Shown: positions 33,748 through 42,489, counted from the first letter of the stretch. The stretch is DNA of 64,000 nucleotides from Alphaproteobacteria bacterium (GCA_009995595.1 JAACPE010000001.1:372001-436000), one strand, 5' to 3'. Notes: a model not told the origin generated them from the sequence alone. Numbers and translations: made by a program.

Positions 33748-35094
33748 TTAGCTCCGCATTGTGACGAATTCTTCCGCGCTTGTGGGGTGAATGCCAATTG
33801 TGCGATCAAAATCGGCTTTTGTGGCTTTGCAATTAACCGCAATCCCTATGGCTTGCATCATCTCTGGGGCGTCACGCCCACAAATATGGGCGCCGACCAC
33901 AATATCTGTATCCTGATCCACAACAAGCTTCATAAAAGTGCGCTCATCACGTCCTGATAGCGTATGAATCATGGGTTTAAAGTTGGCGGTAAAGCATCTG
34001 ATATTGCTGTATTTTTTGCGGGCATTCTCTTCCGTAAGGCCCACATTGCCAATCGGCGGATTTGAAAAAACGGCTGTGGCAATATTATTATAAGAAACCA
34101 TCCGCTCTGGCTGATTATTAAATAATCTATCGGCTAAAACATGACCCTCAGCAATCGCCACAGGGGTCAGCTGAACACGATCTGTCACATCCCCAACAGC
34201 ATAGATATGGGGGATATTGGTCTGATAATCCTCATTCACTATAATTTGGCCATTTTCTTTATGGGCAATTTTAGCGTTATCAAGGCCTAAATTTTGCGTA
34301 TAAGGCACGCGGCCAATTGCGGAAAGCACTAAATCGCACTCAATTACATCATTATGATCTGTTTTTACGTGTTTTTTTTCATTTTTTTGCGTTATTTCAT
34401 CAATATTTGTATCTAAAATGATTTTTATTCCCTGTTTTTTGATTTCTAATGCTAAAAAATCACGTATTTCTTGGTCAAAACCGCGTAAAATCTGATCGCC
34501 GCGGTGGATTAAGGTGACTTTAGATCCCATGCCATGAAAAATATGGGCAAACTCAACGCCAATATACCCTGCGCCCTCTATGACGACATGTTTGGGAAGT
34601 TCTTTCAGGTAGAATGCATCATCAGAGACAATAGCGTGTTCAGCGCCCTTGTAGCTTGGCTTACGAGGTTTGCCCCCTGTTGCAATCATAATCTTATCTG
34701 CCGTGACAATCTTCCCATCGATATCCAATTTATGGGCGTCAACAAATTTTGCATAGCCACGTATGAGGTCAACCCCAGCATTTTTAAGTATTGTTTCATA
34801 AATACCGTTTAAACGACTGATTTCTATATCTTTATTGGCTATTAGTGTACCCCAATCAAAGGTCACATTATCTATCTTCCATCCAAACCCTTTGGCATCT
34901 TGGATAGCAGGGCCAAAGTCTGAGGCATAGGCCAATAATTTTTTGGGCACGCAGCCAACATTCACGCATGTGCCCCCTAAATTTGCGGCTTCGGCAATCC
35001 CAACTTTGACGCCATGGCCAGCCGCAATTCTTGAGGAACGGACGCCGCCAGATCCTGCGCCGATAACGAAATAGTCGTAGTCATAAGATGTCAT
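33748..35094 (-). CDS. gor: Glutathione-disulfide reductase
   Basis: 448 residues, usual length. It reduces oxidised glutathione with NADPH and FAD. FAD-binding loop: FVIGAGSGGVRSSRIAAGHG; redox disulfide: GGTCVNVGCVPKKLLAYAS (CVNVGC); NADPH-binding loop: HVVIEGAGYIGVEFAHIFHG, followed by KVTLIHRGDQI with the arginine expected for NADPH; second FAD motif: IYAVGDVTDRVQLTPVAIAE; the C-terminal His-Glu pair is in IGIHPTSAEEFVT. The GR-specific SGGVRSSR segment separates it from lipoamide dehydrogenase. It is tightly followed upstream by the acyltransferase gene (6-base gap). A CACGCTT/AAGCGTG inverted repeat lies just beyond its stop. Confidence 0.94.
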   Translation of the reverse strand: MTSYDYDYFVIGAGSGGVRSSRIAAGHGVKVGIAEAANLGGTCVNVGCVPKKLLAYASDFGPAIQDAKGFGWKIDNVTFDWGTLIANKDIEISRLNGIYETILKNAGVDLIRGYAKFVDAHKLDIDGKIVTADKIMIATGGKPRKPSYKGAEHAIVSDDAFYLKELPKHVVIEGAGYIGVEFAHIFHGMGSKVTLIHRGDQILRGFDQEIRDFLALEIKKQGIKIILDTNIDEITQKNEKKHVKTDHNDVIECDLVLSAIGRVPYTQNLGLDNAKIAHKENGQIIVNEDYQTNIPHIYAVGDVTDRVQLTPVAIAEGHVLADRLFNNQPERMVSYNNIATAVFSNPPIGNVGLTEENARKKYSNIRCFTANFKPMIHTLSGRDERTFMKLVVDQDTDIVVGAHICGRDAPEMMQAIGIAVNCKATKADFDRTIGIHPTSAEEFVTMRS

Positions 35095-35100
35095 GTCTTT

Positions 35101-35952
35101 TTAATCCTTTAATTGTGCCGAATCCCATCGGCGATGAAGCCAGAGCCATTGTGCGGGGCGTTGTTTGATCCAATCCTCTAGTAAATGATGCGTTTGAGCA
35201 AAAAGTTCTGCCTCACTCACACCTTTTGTTCGTAGGGGCGGGTGAATGGTTACTTTAAATGATGCGCCTTTAACCCGCTCAATTTGCGCGGGAATAAGCG
35301 GGCAATCAAATTTTTGTGCAAGCTGTATATAGGCCGGGCTGGTCATTGCAGGAGCATGAAAGAAATCGACAGGCACACCCTCATTGTATTTCTGGTCAAT
35401 CAAAAAACCTAAATGCTCTTTATTACTCAGGCGCTTTACAATCTGCCGCGTACCGCTTTTGGATTTTGGGATCGGCTGTAAAAGACCGCCCAGATTGCGG
35501 CATTTCATTAGCAATTTATCAGCAAGCGGGTTATTGGGCGCGCGGTAAATGGAATGTGTGATATAATTTTCCTGAAGCGCTGCGGCGAGGGGGCATATCT
35601 CCCAATTCCCTAAATGCGCGGCAAAGATAATGCTGGCGCTGTCTTTCGAAGCCTGTAAATGCTCCACACCGACCAATTGAGTGTGGTTCTTGGCGAGTGT
35701 CTTTAGATGCGGGTATTCGGCAAAAGTGCGCCCCAAATTATCCCACATACCAATCAATATATCTTGATGGTTTTCCTCAGGTAGAGCGTTTTGAATATTG
35801 CGAAGCGCTTTACGCGATGCTGCCAAATGCGGGCCAATTGCCCGCCCAAAAAAACCGCCAATGGCAGAAGCCCAAGACGCAGGCATGACTTTAAATAATC
35901 CAAAAAGGATTAAAATGAATAATGCCTCAAGAGTATAACGCGCGTTCTTCAT
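35101..35952 (-). CDS. Lysophospholipid/lipid A acyltransferase (LpxL/HtrB family)
   Basis: 283 residues of the lipid A late-acyltransferase family. A membrane anchor lies at the N-terminus (LEALFILILFGLFKVMPASW). The active-site block is IIFAAHLGNWEICPLAAALQ with the HxxxxE-type dyad, followed by IYRAPNNPLADKLLMKCR, GFLIDQKYNEGVPVDFFHAP and WLWLHRRWD at the end. It transfers a second acyl chain to the lipid A precursor at the inner membrane. It overlaps lpxK by 4 bases and lies in the run waaA, lpxK, acyltransferase, gor on the minus strand, a lipid A maturation block. Confidence 0.9.
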   Translation of the reverse strand: MKNARYTLEALFILILFGLFKVMPASWASAIGGFFGRAIGPHLAASRKALRNIQNALPEENHQDILIGMWDNLGRTFAEYPHLKTLAKNHTQLVGVEHLQASKDSASIIFAAHLGNWEICPLAAALQENYITHSIYRAPNNPLADKLLMKCRNLGGLLQPIPKSKSGTRQIVKRLSNKEHLGFLIDQKYNEGVPVDFFHAPAMTSPAYIQLAQKFDCPLIPAQIERVKGASFKVTIHPPLRTKGVSEAELFAQTHHLLEDWIKQRPAQWLWLHRRWDSAQLKD

Positions 35953-36935
35953 GATCGGTTTTTGTGCAAATTAACGATTTTTTGAATAAAAGTCACAATG
36001 ATATCCTCATTACGAAAGCGTAACTCAATGGGCAGCGTTAATATCGTCTCGTGAAATTCTTTTGGAATACGCATTAAGTCTTTCTCGGTTGTTATCACCA
36101 TCGCTTTTTTGGATTTTGCCTCAGCCATGATTGCCTCTATTTCCTCTAATTTATAAGGATGGTGATCGGCAAAAGGATGCCAGCCGATAACATCATAATT
36201 TAATCGCTCTAAGGTTTTTTTAAATTTCTCAGGACGACCAAGGCCAGCAAAGGCAATATATTGTCTGTTTTTATCGTGATCAGGCTCAAGAGGATAAATA
36301 AAAGCAGGATATTCCAACAGCTTCGTTTTTAGACTGCCGCCAATGCTTATAATACCGTCACAGCGCTTCATCGCCGCGCCTATTGGCTCACGCAAAGGTC
36401 CTGCTGGGAAGATCTGCCCATTGCCAAAGGGCTTTTCGGTATCAATCACAAGAAGCTTAATATCTTTGTGAATACTTGGGTTTTGAAATCCATCATCCAT
36501 GATAATAAGATCCGCGCCTTGCTTTTCGGCGACTTTTGCGCCTTGCGGGCGGCTGATGGAGGCAACAGTAATTCCTTTACGTGCGAGCAAGAGAGCCTCA
36601 TCGCCTACATCTGTATAACTATGCTTGTTTACATCAACAAGCGTACCGTTCACGCAGTCTCCACCATAGCCGCGTGTTAAAAAGACAGGCTTTTCAGCAA
36701 TTTTCTTTTTAATGACCAAATCATAAAGCGCAAGCGCAGTTGGTGTTTTACCACTGCCGCCCATGACAAGATTACCAAGGCAAATAACAGGGACAGAGGA
36801 TTCATAAGGCGCTGTTTTTTTTGCCAAGAACTGATAAAGGCGATGCATTATTAAATACACAACGGAGAGCGGGTAAAGCATATTGCTTAAAGAACCTGAT
36901 GACTCGTACCAAAATTTGGGTGTTCTTAATGGCAT
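35949..36935 (-). CDS. lpxK: Tetraacyldisaccharide 4'-kinase
   Basis: 328 residues, normal LpxK. It phosphorylates the 4' position of the lipid A disaccharide at the inner membrane. The N-terminus includes the membrane-associating segment (LYPLSVVYLIMHRLYQFLAK); the Walker A motif is VICLGNLVMGGSGKTPTALA; DDGFQNPSIHKDIKLLVID is the catalytic/Walker B-like block, and RQYIAFAGLGRPEKF is conserved. It starts 3 bases after waaA ends and overlaps the next acyltransferase by 4 bases, so the three are translationally coupled. Confidence 0.96.
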   Translation of the reverse strand: MPLRTPKFWYESSGSLSNMLYPLSVVYLIMHRLYQFLAKKTAPYESSVPVICLGNLVMGGSGKTPTALALYDLVIKKKIAEKPVFLTRGYGGDCVNGTLVDVNKHSYTDVGDEALLLARKGITVASISRPQGAKVAEKQGADLIIMDDGFQNPSIHKDIKLLVIDTEKPFGNGQIFPAGPLREPIGAAMKRCDGIISIGGSLKTKLLEYPAFIYPLEPDHDKNRQYIAFAGLGRPEKFKKTLERLNYDVIGWHPFADHHPYKLEEIEAIMAEAKSKKAMVITTEKDLMRIPKEFHETILTLPIELRFRNEDIIVTFIQKIVNLHKNRS

Positions 36936-36938
36936 GGT

Positions 36939-38213
36939 TTACTTTTTCATCACTTTATTTAGAAGGGGTGTAATATGTCCCATCACATCATCAATCATCG
37001 AAAGCTGGCGCTGTGTGTACTCAAAGGCATTTTCTTGCGCTTTCTTTAAGACAGTTTCATCACCAAGCAGTGTTGTGAGAGCCTGAACCAATTCCTGCTC
37101 ATCTTGGACACGCCTTACAGCGTGCGCCTCGATCATATCATCAAAAATTTCTTGCTGATACTGCACATTTGGCCCAGTGAGCACAGCGCAGTGTAATTGC
37201 GCGGCCTCTAAAGGGTTATGACCACCGCCGCCATCATCACTAAAAGACCTTCCAATCATGGCAATAGGGGCTGCTTTATAAAAGAGTCCCAATTCCCCCA
37301 ATGTATCGGCAACATAAATCTCATCCTTTACGCTCGGCATAGCCTTGTCAGCACCACGCAGGATTAGGCGCTCACACCCAAGCTGTTTTTTAAGCGCATC
37401 CCGCCGTTCAGGGTGGCGCGGGACAATAATAGTGAGGATATGGGTAAAGTGTTGTTTAAGTGTATGATGTACGCGGGTAGCAAGCTTTTCTTCGCCGTCA
37501 TGCGTGCTGGCATATACCCAAAAAGGACGATCGCCAATCGCTTGTATGAGGGCGTTATAATCATTTTCATCATAAGGGAGCGCCAGCGCGCAGTGTTTGA
37601 TGTTGCCAACATGATGAACTGTTTTGGCGTCAAGCTTTTCAAAGCGGCGCTGATCTTTTTGAGTTTGCGTCAGGATGATTTTAAACGCCGATAAAATTGT
37701 CTTTGCTGTACCTTTAAAAAACTGCCAGCGCCGAAAAGAGGAATCAGATAATCGCGCATTGATTAAAATGGCGGGAATTTTCTTCTTTTTAATAAGCCCA
37801 AGCATGTTGGGCCATAACTCAGATTCAAGCCAGAGGGCGGCGCTTGGCTTCCAATAGGCGATAAAGGATTTAATCCATTTTGGATGATCAAGCGGGCAAA
37901 ATTGATGAATTGCGCGTAAAGGCAGACGCCGCGCCATAAGATCAGCAGACGTTACCGTGCCCGTTGTAATCAATACATGAATACCGGGGTAGGCTTCTAA
38001 AAGACGGTCAATCAGAATAAGGGCAGATTGTGCCTCTCCAACACTTGCGGCATGGATCCAGATTATATGACCATCTGGACGCGCTATTGCTGAAATACCA
38101 CGTTTTTCGATAACACGTTCAGGGTCTTCTTTGCCCATTTTCACACGTTTTTTTAACAGCAAAATTAATACTGGCGCGGAAAAACGTGTTATTATGTTAT
38201 ATATAAAAAGCAT
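36939..38213 (-). CDS. waaA: 3-deoxy-D-manno-octulosonic acid (Kdo) transferase
   Basis: 424 residues, GT30 family. It adds Kdo residues to lipid IVA. Conserved blocks: RPDGHIIWIHAASVGEAQSA, LITTGTVTSADLMARRLP, ALWLESELWPNMLG, PAILINARLSDSSFRRWQF, FWVYASTHDGEEKL, and MIGRSFSDDGGGGHNPLEAA for the sugar-nucleotide site. An N-terminal hydrophobic stretch (YNIITRFSAPVLILLL) anchors it. A TATAAT on the minus strand (38225-38230) lies 11 bases before the ATG as a likely -10 box; its -35 partner is poor. It heads the lipid A operon with lpxK and the acyltransferase. Confidence 0.95.
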   Translation of the reverse strand: MLFIYNIITRFSAPVLILLLKKRVKMGKEDPERVIEKRGISAIARPDGHIIWIHAASVGEAQSALILIDRLLEAYPGIHVLITTGTVTSADLMARRLPLRAIHQFCPLDHPKWIKSFIAYWKPSAALWLESELWPNMLGLIKKKKIPAILINARLSDSSFRRWQFFKGTAKTILSAFKIILTQTQKDQRRFEKLDAKTVHHVGNIKHCALALPYDENDYNALIQAIGDRPFWVYASTHDGEEKLATRVHHTLKQHFTHILTIIVPRHPERRDALKKQLGCERLILRGADKAMPSVKDEIYVADTLGELGLFYKAAPIAMIGRSFSDDGGGGHNPLEAAQLHCAVLTGPNVQYQQEIFDDMIEAHAVRRVQDEQELVQALTTLLGDETVLKKAQENAFEYTQRQLSMIDDVMGHITPLLNKVMKK

Positions 38214-38321
38214 GCGGCCTATTCATTATATGGTTTATTTTGTGATAATGGCCTTGTTTGTAAGCCCTTTAAAGGGAAAAAGTAAATAATTTCAACTTAT
38301 TAAGAAAGAGGCTTTTTTCTC

Positions 38322-38744
38322 ATGCGTCGCATATTCACCCGTCCCAAAGGACCAAAGCAAAGCCGCGAGGAAATTGAGAAAGAGGCTTTCGCTGCCATGC
38401 GTAAAGCAAAGGCAGCGATTGACCCAAATGTGCTTGCGCGGATTAAAAAGGCGATTGAAAATAGCCCGATGGGTGAGCAACTTATGGGCGGCTTAAGCAA
38501 AGGAAAAAGCGCAGTAAAAAAGAATACTCAGCAAGACAGCGCGGACGAAAAAAAGAAAAAAGCAATGGAGGCCGCTCGTAAAGCCCATGAAAGTGTTGTT
38601 GCACAACAGGCAAAGCTAGAGAAAGAAGTTGAGACTGTAGATCAGGCAAAAATTCTTGATATTGTTGCCAAAACCTTAGAATTAAACCCGCATAAAAGCG
38701 GGCTTAAAAAGGGTGTTAAAGAAATTTTGTTAGGCAAAAATTAG
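38322..38744 (+). CDS. Hypothetical charged helical protein
   Basis: 140 residues, no recognised family. It is very rich in Lys, Glu and Ala and predicted helical: MRRIFTRPKGPKQSREEIEK, then AFAAMRKAKAAIDPNVLARI, then a long charged helix (KKKAMEAARKAHESVVAQQA) and a final ILDIVAKTLELNPHKSGLKK. No signal or membrane segment. AAAGAGG lies about 10 bases before the ATG. It diverges from waaA, and its TAG interlocks with the TAA of the convergent secreted gene (TTAG at 38741-38744). A nucleic-acid or envelope-scaffold role could fit the charge, but nothing specific can be said. Confidence 0.6.
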   Translation: MRRIFTRPKGPKQSREEIEKEAFAAMRKAKAAIDPNVLARIKKAIENSPMGEQLMGGLSKGKSAVKKNTQQDSADEKKKKAMEAARKAHESVVAQQAKLEKEVETVDQAKILDIVAKTLELNPHKSGLKKGVKEILLGKN

Positions 38745-39721
38745 TTCATTGTGCATCCAGTACCTTTAACATAGGTGCATCCTGGATTTGAACAAACACC
38801 GTCTTCATGTGTTGTTCCATCGGCAGCAGCTACCGTAACTCCAGTTAAAATAGCTGGGCCCGTTGGTTCAGGTATATCTGGATCGCTTGGGGTAGCTCCA
38901 GGAGTATACCCACATTGCCCTGCGCGTGTTTTGTGTCCGACATCTTTAAATATATTTGTTACAGGTGGACGTGTTACAGCATTGTAGAAGCCAGCAAGAG
39001 CATTGTGAGATACGTTCCAGTTCGAATAAAGAGCTGAGCTAGGGCCACCACAAGACATACTTGCGGGGAATTGGCGCGTATCACGATTTAACCTGTATCC
39101 TGTTATAGCAGGAGAACCATTAAAAGCGACAAGAGTATCTAACGGATAAAAACCATCTGTACTTTCAAAGTTTGAATTGTCTACAAAGTTAGCGCATTTG
39201 GATGTCCTCCAAATACCAGCCATCATGTTACAAGTGCCATAGCTTCCTGAATACAGTGTGCCACTTAAATTCATATTCGTATCAGCAGGTGTCGAGCTCA
39301 TTAATCCAGCGCGCCCCCCCAAATACGTATGATCAAAATTGCCACTTAAATAGACTTTAAGCGCGTCATAAACGGCCCGCCCCATGACGGCTGTTAGGCC
39401 CATTGTTGTAGAGCCTGGGTCAATAATCGGTGCGCCGAAATAACCAGTATGGCTAAAGATTTGTCCGCCATTAATCGCCGTATGAGACAAGAGGCGGTCA
39501 AAGCATGTGTACTCCATGACGCTGTCGGGTTTGAAGATCAAGTTTTGATTCATCATGATTTCTCGTTCAGCCTCTTGCCAACCGCGGGTTTCTAGAACGC
39601 GCCAATAATTTGAATCACATGGTTGTGGCGCAATCACGGGTTGCGCGAAGGATGGAGCTGATACGGCACACAAAGTGAGTGAGCCGAGCGCCGCATATTT
39701 TAATTGTTTTAAAATTTTCAT
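38741..39721 (-). CDS. Secreted cysteine-containing protein (domain A + domain B)
   Basis: 326 residues from the ATG at 39721, which has AGGA seven bases upstream; ATG 39730 is alternative. MKILKQLKYAALGSLTLC, ending at the SFAQ site, is a signal peptide. Residues about 25-215 form a domain (A) that recurs in the M23 protein two genes upstream: KPDSVMEYTCFD, YLSGNFDHTYLGG, CNMMAGIWRTSKCANF and QFPASMSCGG match KADSVLTYTCFD, YLSGNFSHGLLGE, CNVMRNVWQAAKCNNL and EYPASMACGP there. The last about 45 residues (domain B, GPAILTGVTVAA and DGVCSNPGCTY) recur in the 118-residue neighbour. Family and function are not recognised; conserved Cys suggest a disulfide-bonded periplasmic or surface protein. 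Confidence 0.65.
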   Translation of the reverse strand: MKILKQLKYAALGSLTLCAVSAPSFAQPVIAPQPCDSNYWRVLETRGWQEAEREIMMNQNLIFKPDSVMEYTCFDRLLSHTAINGGQIFSHTGYFGAPIIDPGSTTMGLTAVMGRAVYDALKVYLSGNFDHTYLGGRAGLMSSTPADTNMNLSGTLYSGSYGTCNMMAGIWRTSKCANFVDNSNFESTDGFYPLDTLVAFNGSPAITGYRLNRDTRQFPASMSCGGPSSALYSNWNVSHNALAGFYNAVTRPPVTNIFKDVGHKTRAGQCGYTPGATPSDPDIPEPTGPAILTGVTVAAADGTTHEDGVCSNPGCTYVKGTGCTMN

Positions 39722-39781
39722 TTTCATCATCCTATATTTATTTTACCTGATTTAGGGGCACTTTAGCAAAAACTCTTTTTC

Positions 39782-40138
39782 TTATTCACATTTTGGGCTG
39801 GTTATCCCTGTTGCATTAACATTTGTTTTGAATGAACATCCTGGCAAAGTACAAAAACCATCAGGGCCATTTACCCATCGACCATCTTTATCGCTAGCAA
39901 ACCATAAATATGTTCTCACGCCTGTCATAATCGCAGGCTTAGAGTTACACGCAGCAGTAGGGTTAAGGGCGTCGTAATGCGTATCTATTGGATCCCATGT
40001 GATATTTTTCCCCTCGGCCAAATCAATCATCGCGCCGCTAATGCATGTCGGGTTTGCGCATTGGGCAAAAGCCGTGTTAATCGCCCCAAAGAGGGGAGAG
40101 AGTACAAGCGCCGCTGTGAGTAGTATTTTTTTATTCAT
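39782..40138 (-). CDS. Small secreted protein (domain B paralogue)
   Basis: 118 residues. MNKKILLTAALVLSPLFGAI ending at TAFAQ is a signal peptide. The mature part has six Cys (QCANPTCISG, TAACNSKP, GFCTLPGCSF and SPKCE). Its C-terminal half (KPAIMTGVRTYLW, DGFCTLPGCSF) aligns with the tail of the next secreted protein (GPAILTGVTVAA, DGVCSNPGCTY). A -10 box TATAAT lies five bases before the ATG and no ribosome binding site is seen, so it is probably transcribed on its own as leaderless mRNA although it sits between its two paralogues. Function unknown. Confidence 0.62.
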   Translation of the reverse strand: MNKKILLTAALVLSPLFGAINTAFAQCANPTCISGAMIDLAEGKNITWDPIDTHYDALNPTAACNSKPAIMTGVRTYLWFASDKDGRWVNGPDGFCTLPGCSFKTNVNATGITSPKCE

Positions 40139-40143
40139 TTTTA

Positions 40144-40173
40144 ATTATATACCATAACATCTTTTTCTTGCAA
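40144..40173 (-). promoter_or_regulatory. Predicted leaderless promoter of the 118-residue secreted protein
   Basis: On the minus strand, TTGCAA (40168-40173), an 18-base spacer and a perfect TATAAT (40144-40149), five bases before ATG at 40138. It begins right after the stop of the M23 gene. Confidence 0.6.
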
Positions 40174-41691
40174 TTAAGGCCCGCACGCCATACTTGCAGG
40201 GTACTCGCGGGGGTCAAAACTGATTAAATCATCAAATCGATAAAAAGGTGTGTTCAGATTATTACATTTTGCTGCTTGCCAAACGTTCCTCATGACGTTG
40301 CACCCACCACTTGGCGCGCTAACGGCGGCTGTTTCACCTAATAACCCATGACTAAAATTCCCAGAAAGGTAAGAGGCAGCGGCAAGGCTGACAACAGTTG
40401 ATAAAGATCCATCTAGTGACGTTGAGCCCAAACTGACATTCACAGTGACTGTTTTCCCAAGAATATCAATCGTACGCCCTGCCCAAAAATCAGTTGCGCT
40501 AAATAAAGGCCCTGCTTGCGCGCCAACATTGGCTACATATTGATCAAAGCATGTGTAGGTGAGAACACTATCTGCTTTTGCTATAAGGCGTTGGTTAACA
40601 ATGTTTTCACGGCGTGCTTCAAGCACACCTTGGTTGACCATGGCAATCCACGTGTCATTGGCACAGCCAGAAGATGGTTTTGGTGCAGATGCAGCGGATG
40701 TTGTTGGTGGAATAGCGGCTTCCGAACCTGGCGTGCCATTTGGCTCTGTCCCATTTGGATCAGGCGGGAAAGTCATTATTGCACCAGGGTATGTGACAGG
40801 CACAGGGGTGTTTCCTGAATCTTCTACTGTAATGTCGGGTGTTGGAACTGGCCCTCCACCTGATGGTGTAGCAGGGGTCGCAGGCGGGGTGGAGCCATCA
40901 CATGTATCTGCGTCCGTTGGGTTATATTGACCGGGGGGGACCTGGAACGGGTCGATCCCTTGGGTGAGAGACATGGATGTATAGCCATTCGGAGGACTAT
41001 TGGCTGAACCGCCAGTTGCTCTGGCATCATGGTTTTGTGATAGTTGTTGAAGTACAGTTGGGTTACACATATCGGCGGGACCATTACCGAGCAAACAAGG
41101 GCCAGAAACCCCCTGACAACACTTACTCGTGTCGCTTGTTCCCCAGACACATTCTGGGTCCATGGCACGTGGACCTGATCCAGCGTCAGCATAGACTTCA
41201 TAGTGTATGTGGGGCGGGGTTGTCTGGGCGGCGCCTGTTCTGCCGTTTATAACCATTTGTCTATCTGCGTCATATCCATTTAAGTGTGTAAAACGAACCT
41301 CGACATTATCATTACATCTGTACCGTGTGTAATAACCATAACCCGTTGGCGCCTGTCGCCCCCACAAAGGAGAATTTCCGTTCATAACAATATGACAGCC
41401 AAGCTGGTTGCTTACTGGGGTACAGAGAGGAAGCATAATATCAACACCTAAGTGCTGTCTGCCTCCTGGCCTAGGCTCAAGCCATGCTAAAACTTCTGCG
41501 CCTTCTGCGGGGTTTAAAATTTCACAAACATTGGGGTTTTGGGCGCTAGCGATATTAAAAGGTGTAAATATTAAGAAGAATCCTATGAGTATCACCCATA
41601 AGATCGTGTTTTTTATCAATATGTTCTGTTTTTGAATCAAATGCACATTCCCACTTCTATAATAATAGCCTGAATGTGGGTTGGAGCGCAA
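40174..41691 (-). CDS. Secreted M23 peptidase with C-terminal repeated domain
   Basis: 505 residues from a TTG at 41691; GTG 41646 is also possible and no start has a clear ribosome binding site. A hydrophobic signal (NTILWVILIGFFLIFTPFNI, then ASAQ) spans about residues 28-51. Residues 65-190 are an M23/LytM-like zinc endopeptidase: ligands His80 and Asp84 in QHLGVDIMLPLC, and His161/His163 in PPHIHYEVYADAG; M23 enzymes cut peptidoglycan cross-bridges. A Pro/Thr/Gly linker (about residues 230-340) leads to a domain shared with the secreted protein at 38741-39721 (KADSVLTYTCFD and following). The protein ends abruptly in EYPASMACGP, where the paralogue continues into its domain B. Confidence 0.77.
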   Translation of the reverse strand: MRSNPHSGYYYRSGNVHLIQKQNILIKNTILWVILIGFFLIFTPFNIASAQNPNVCEILNPAEGAEVLAWLEPRPGGRQHLGVDIMLPLCTPVSNQLGCHIVMNGNSPLWGRQAPTGYGYYTRYRCNDNVEVRFTHLNGYDADRQMVINGRTGAAQTTPPHIHYEVYADAGSGPRAMDPECVWGTSDTSKCCQGVSGPCLLGNGPADMCNPTVLQQLSQNHDARATGGSANSPPNGYTSMSLTQGIDPFQVPPGQYNPTDADTCDGSTPPATPATPSGGGPVPTPDITVEDSGNTPVPVTYPGAIMTFPPDPNGTEPNGTPGSEAAIPPTTSAASAPKPSSGCANDTWIAMVNQGVLEARRENIVNQRLIAKADSVLTYTCFDQYVANVGAQAGPLFSATDFWAGRTIDILGKTVTVNVSLGSTSLDGSLSTVVSLAAASYLSGNFSHGLLGETAAVSAPSGGCNVMRNVWQAAKCNNLNTPFYRFDDLISFDPREYPASMACGP

Positions 41692-41706
41692 AGTTTTAGA
41701 GGGAAA

Positions 41707-42228
41707 TTAGAATTCTTTTTGTTCATAACGATAGGAGTAAGGGTTCCAGCCGAAATTTTTGCTTAGAAAATCGTTATGTTTTTGATTATAAATGATTAAA
41801 TCCAAAATACCGTAAGTTGTCTTATCGGATAGTTTGATTTTATAAGCAATGATGTCCAAAAGAAGAATAGGTTGCCTATTTTTAAAAGCCACTATGTGGT
41901 GCGGACACATCGTTTTTATGCTGCAACGTGATGGTTTAACAATGTACTCATCCAAAGCATCATCGTTAAGATCGACCTTCGCAAGGGTGAAGTCACTGTT
42001 TTGTCCCTGTAATTGCGAAACAAACTGGATAATCTGGTTTTCTTTGTAAGTTATAGCCGCGCCAAATACGGGGGTCTGCTGCGCTGAAGCCTCAAAAGGG
42101 ATGAGCGCAATAACGCAAAATATTGATAAATATAGATGTTTTGCTGTTAAATCAGGCTTATTTTTCTGGAAGGTCGATATCCAAAATGGCCATGTTAAAG
42201 TCATATGATACTTCGCCTTCGTCTTCAT
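41707..42228 (-). CDS. Hypothetical exported protein
   Basis: 173 residues as drawn. An unusually long N-terminal region precedes a hydrophobic signal (LYLSIFCVIALIPFEASA) ending near residue 49. The mature 120 residues contain FTLAKVDLNDDALDEYIVKP, whose DLNDDALDE resembles calcium-binding FG-GAP/EF-hand-like loops, plus Cys in SRCSIKTMCPHHI. No family is recognised. The first 71 bases overlap the 3' end of the DUF3126 gene in another frame; an internal ATG at 42204 would reduce this to 47 bases, and no start codon lies nearer the signal. Its real N-terminus is uncertain. It lies 15 bases upstream of the M23 gene. Confidence 0.58.
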   Translation of the reverse strand: MKTKAKYHMTLTWPFWISTFQKNKPDLTAKHLYLSIFCVIALIPFEASAQQTPVFGAAITYKENQIIQFVSQLQGQNSDFTLAKVDLNDDALDEYIVKPSRCSIKTMCPHHIVAFKNRQPILLLDIIAYKIKLSDKTTYGILDLIIYNQKHNDFLSKNFGWNPYSYRYEQKEF

Positions 42229-42403
42229 CTTTATAGACTACACCAATAAATTCACCATTTAAAATAACTTCAATAGAATCGGGTGTTTGTGCACGCGGGC
42301 GAACAGCAAGGCCTTCATTACCAAACTTACTGCGAAGGTAGGCTTGAATTCGAATAAGTTCATCGGGCGTTATTTCCATTTTGTTCTCCGCAAGTGCTGG
42401 CAT
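42158..42403 (-). CDS. DUF3126 family protein
   Basis: 81 residues matching DUF3126, a small family largely confined to alphaproteobacteria. MEITPDELIRIQAYLRSKFG, LAVRPRAQTPDSIEVILNGE and FIGVVYKDEDEGEVSYDFNM are characteristic; the protein looks like a compact alpha/beta fold and is cytoplasmic. Function unknown. The start at 42403 gives MPALAENKMEITP; an internal Met (NKMEITP) is also possible. Its end is overlapped by the exported protein gene on the same strand. It lies 86 bases after the PlsC-type gene. Confidence 0.85.
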   Translation of the reverse strand: MPALAENKMEITPDELIRIQAYLRSKFGNEGLAVRPRAQTPDSIEVILNGEFIGVVYKDEDEGEVSYDFNMAILDIDLPEK

Positions 42404-42489
42404 GATTATGTCTCTATCTCGTTAATGTTCATTTGTTTTAGAAGGCTTTGGGCACAGAATCAAGGAAGAATAACGCCCAATTCAGTATT

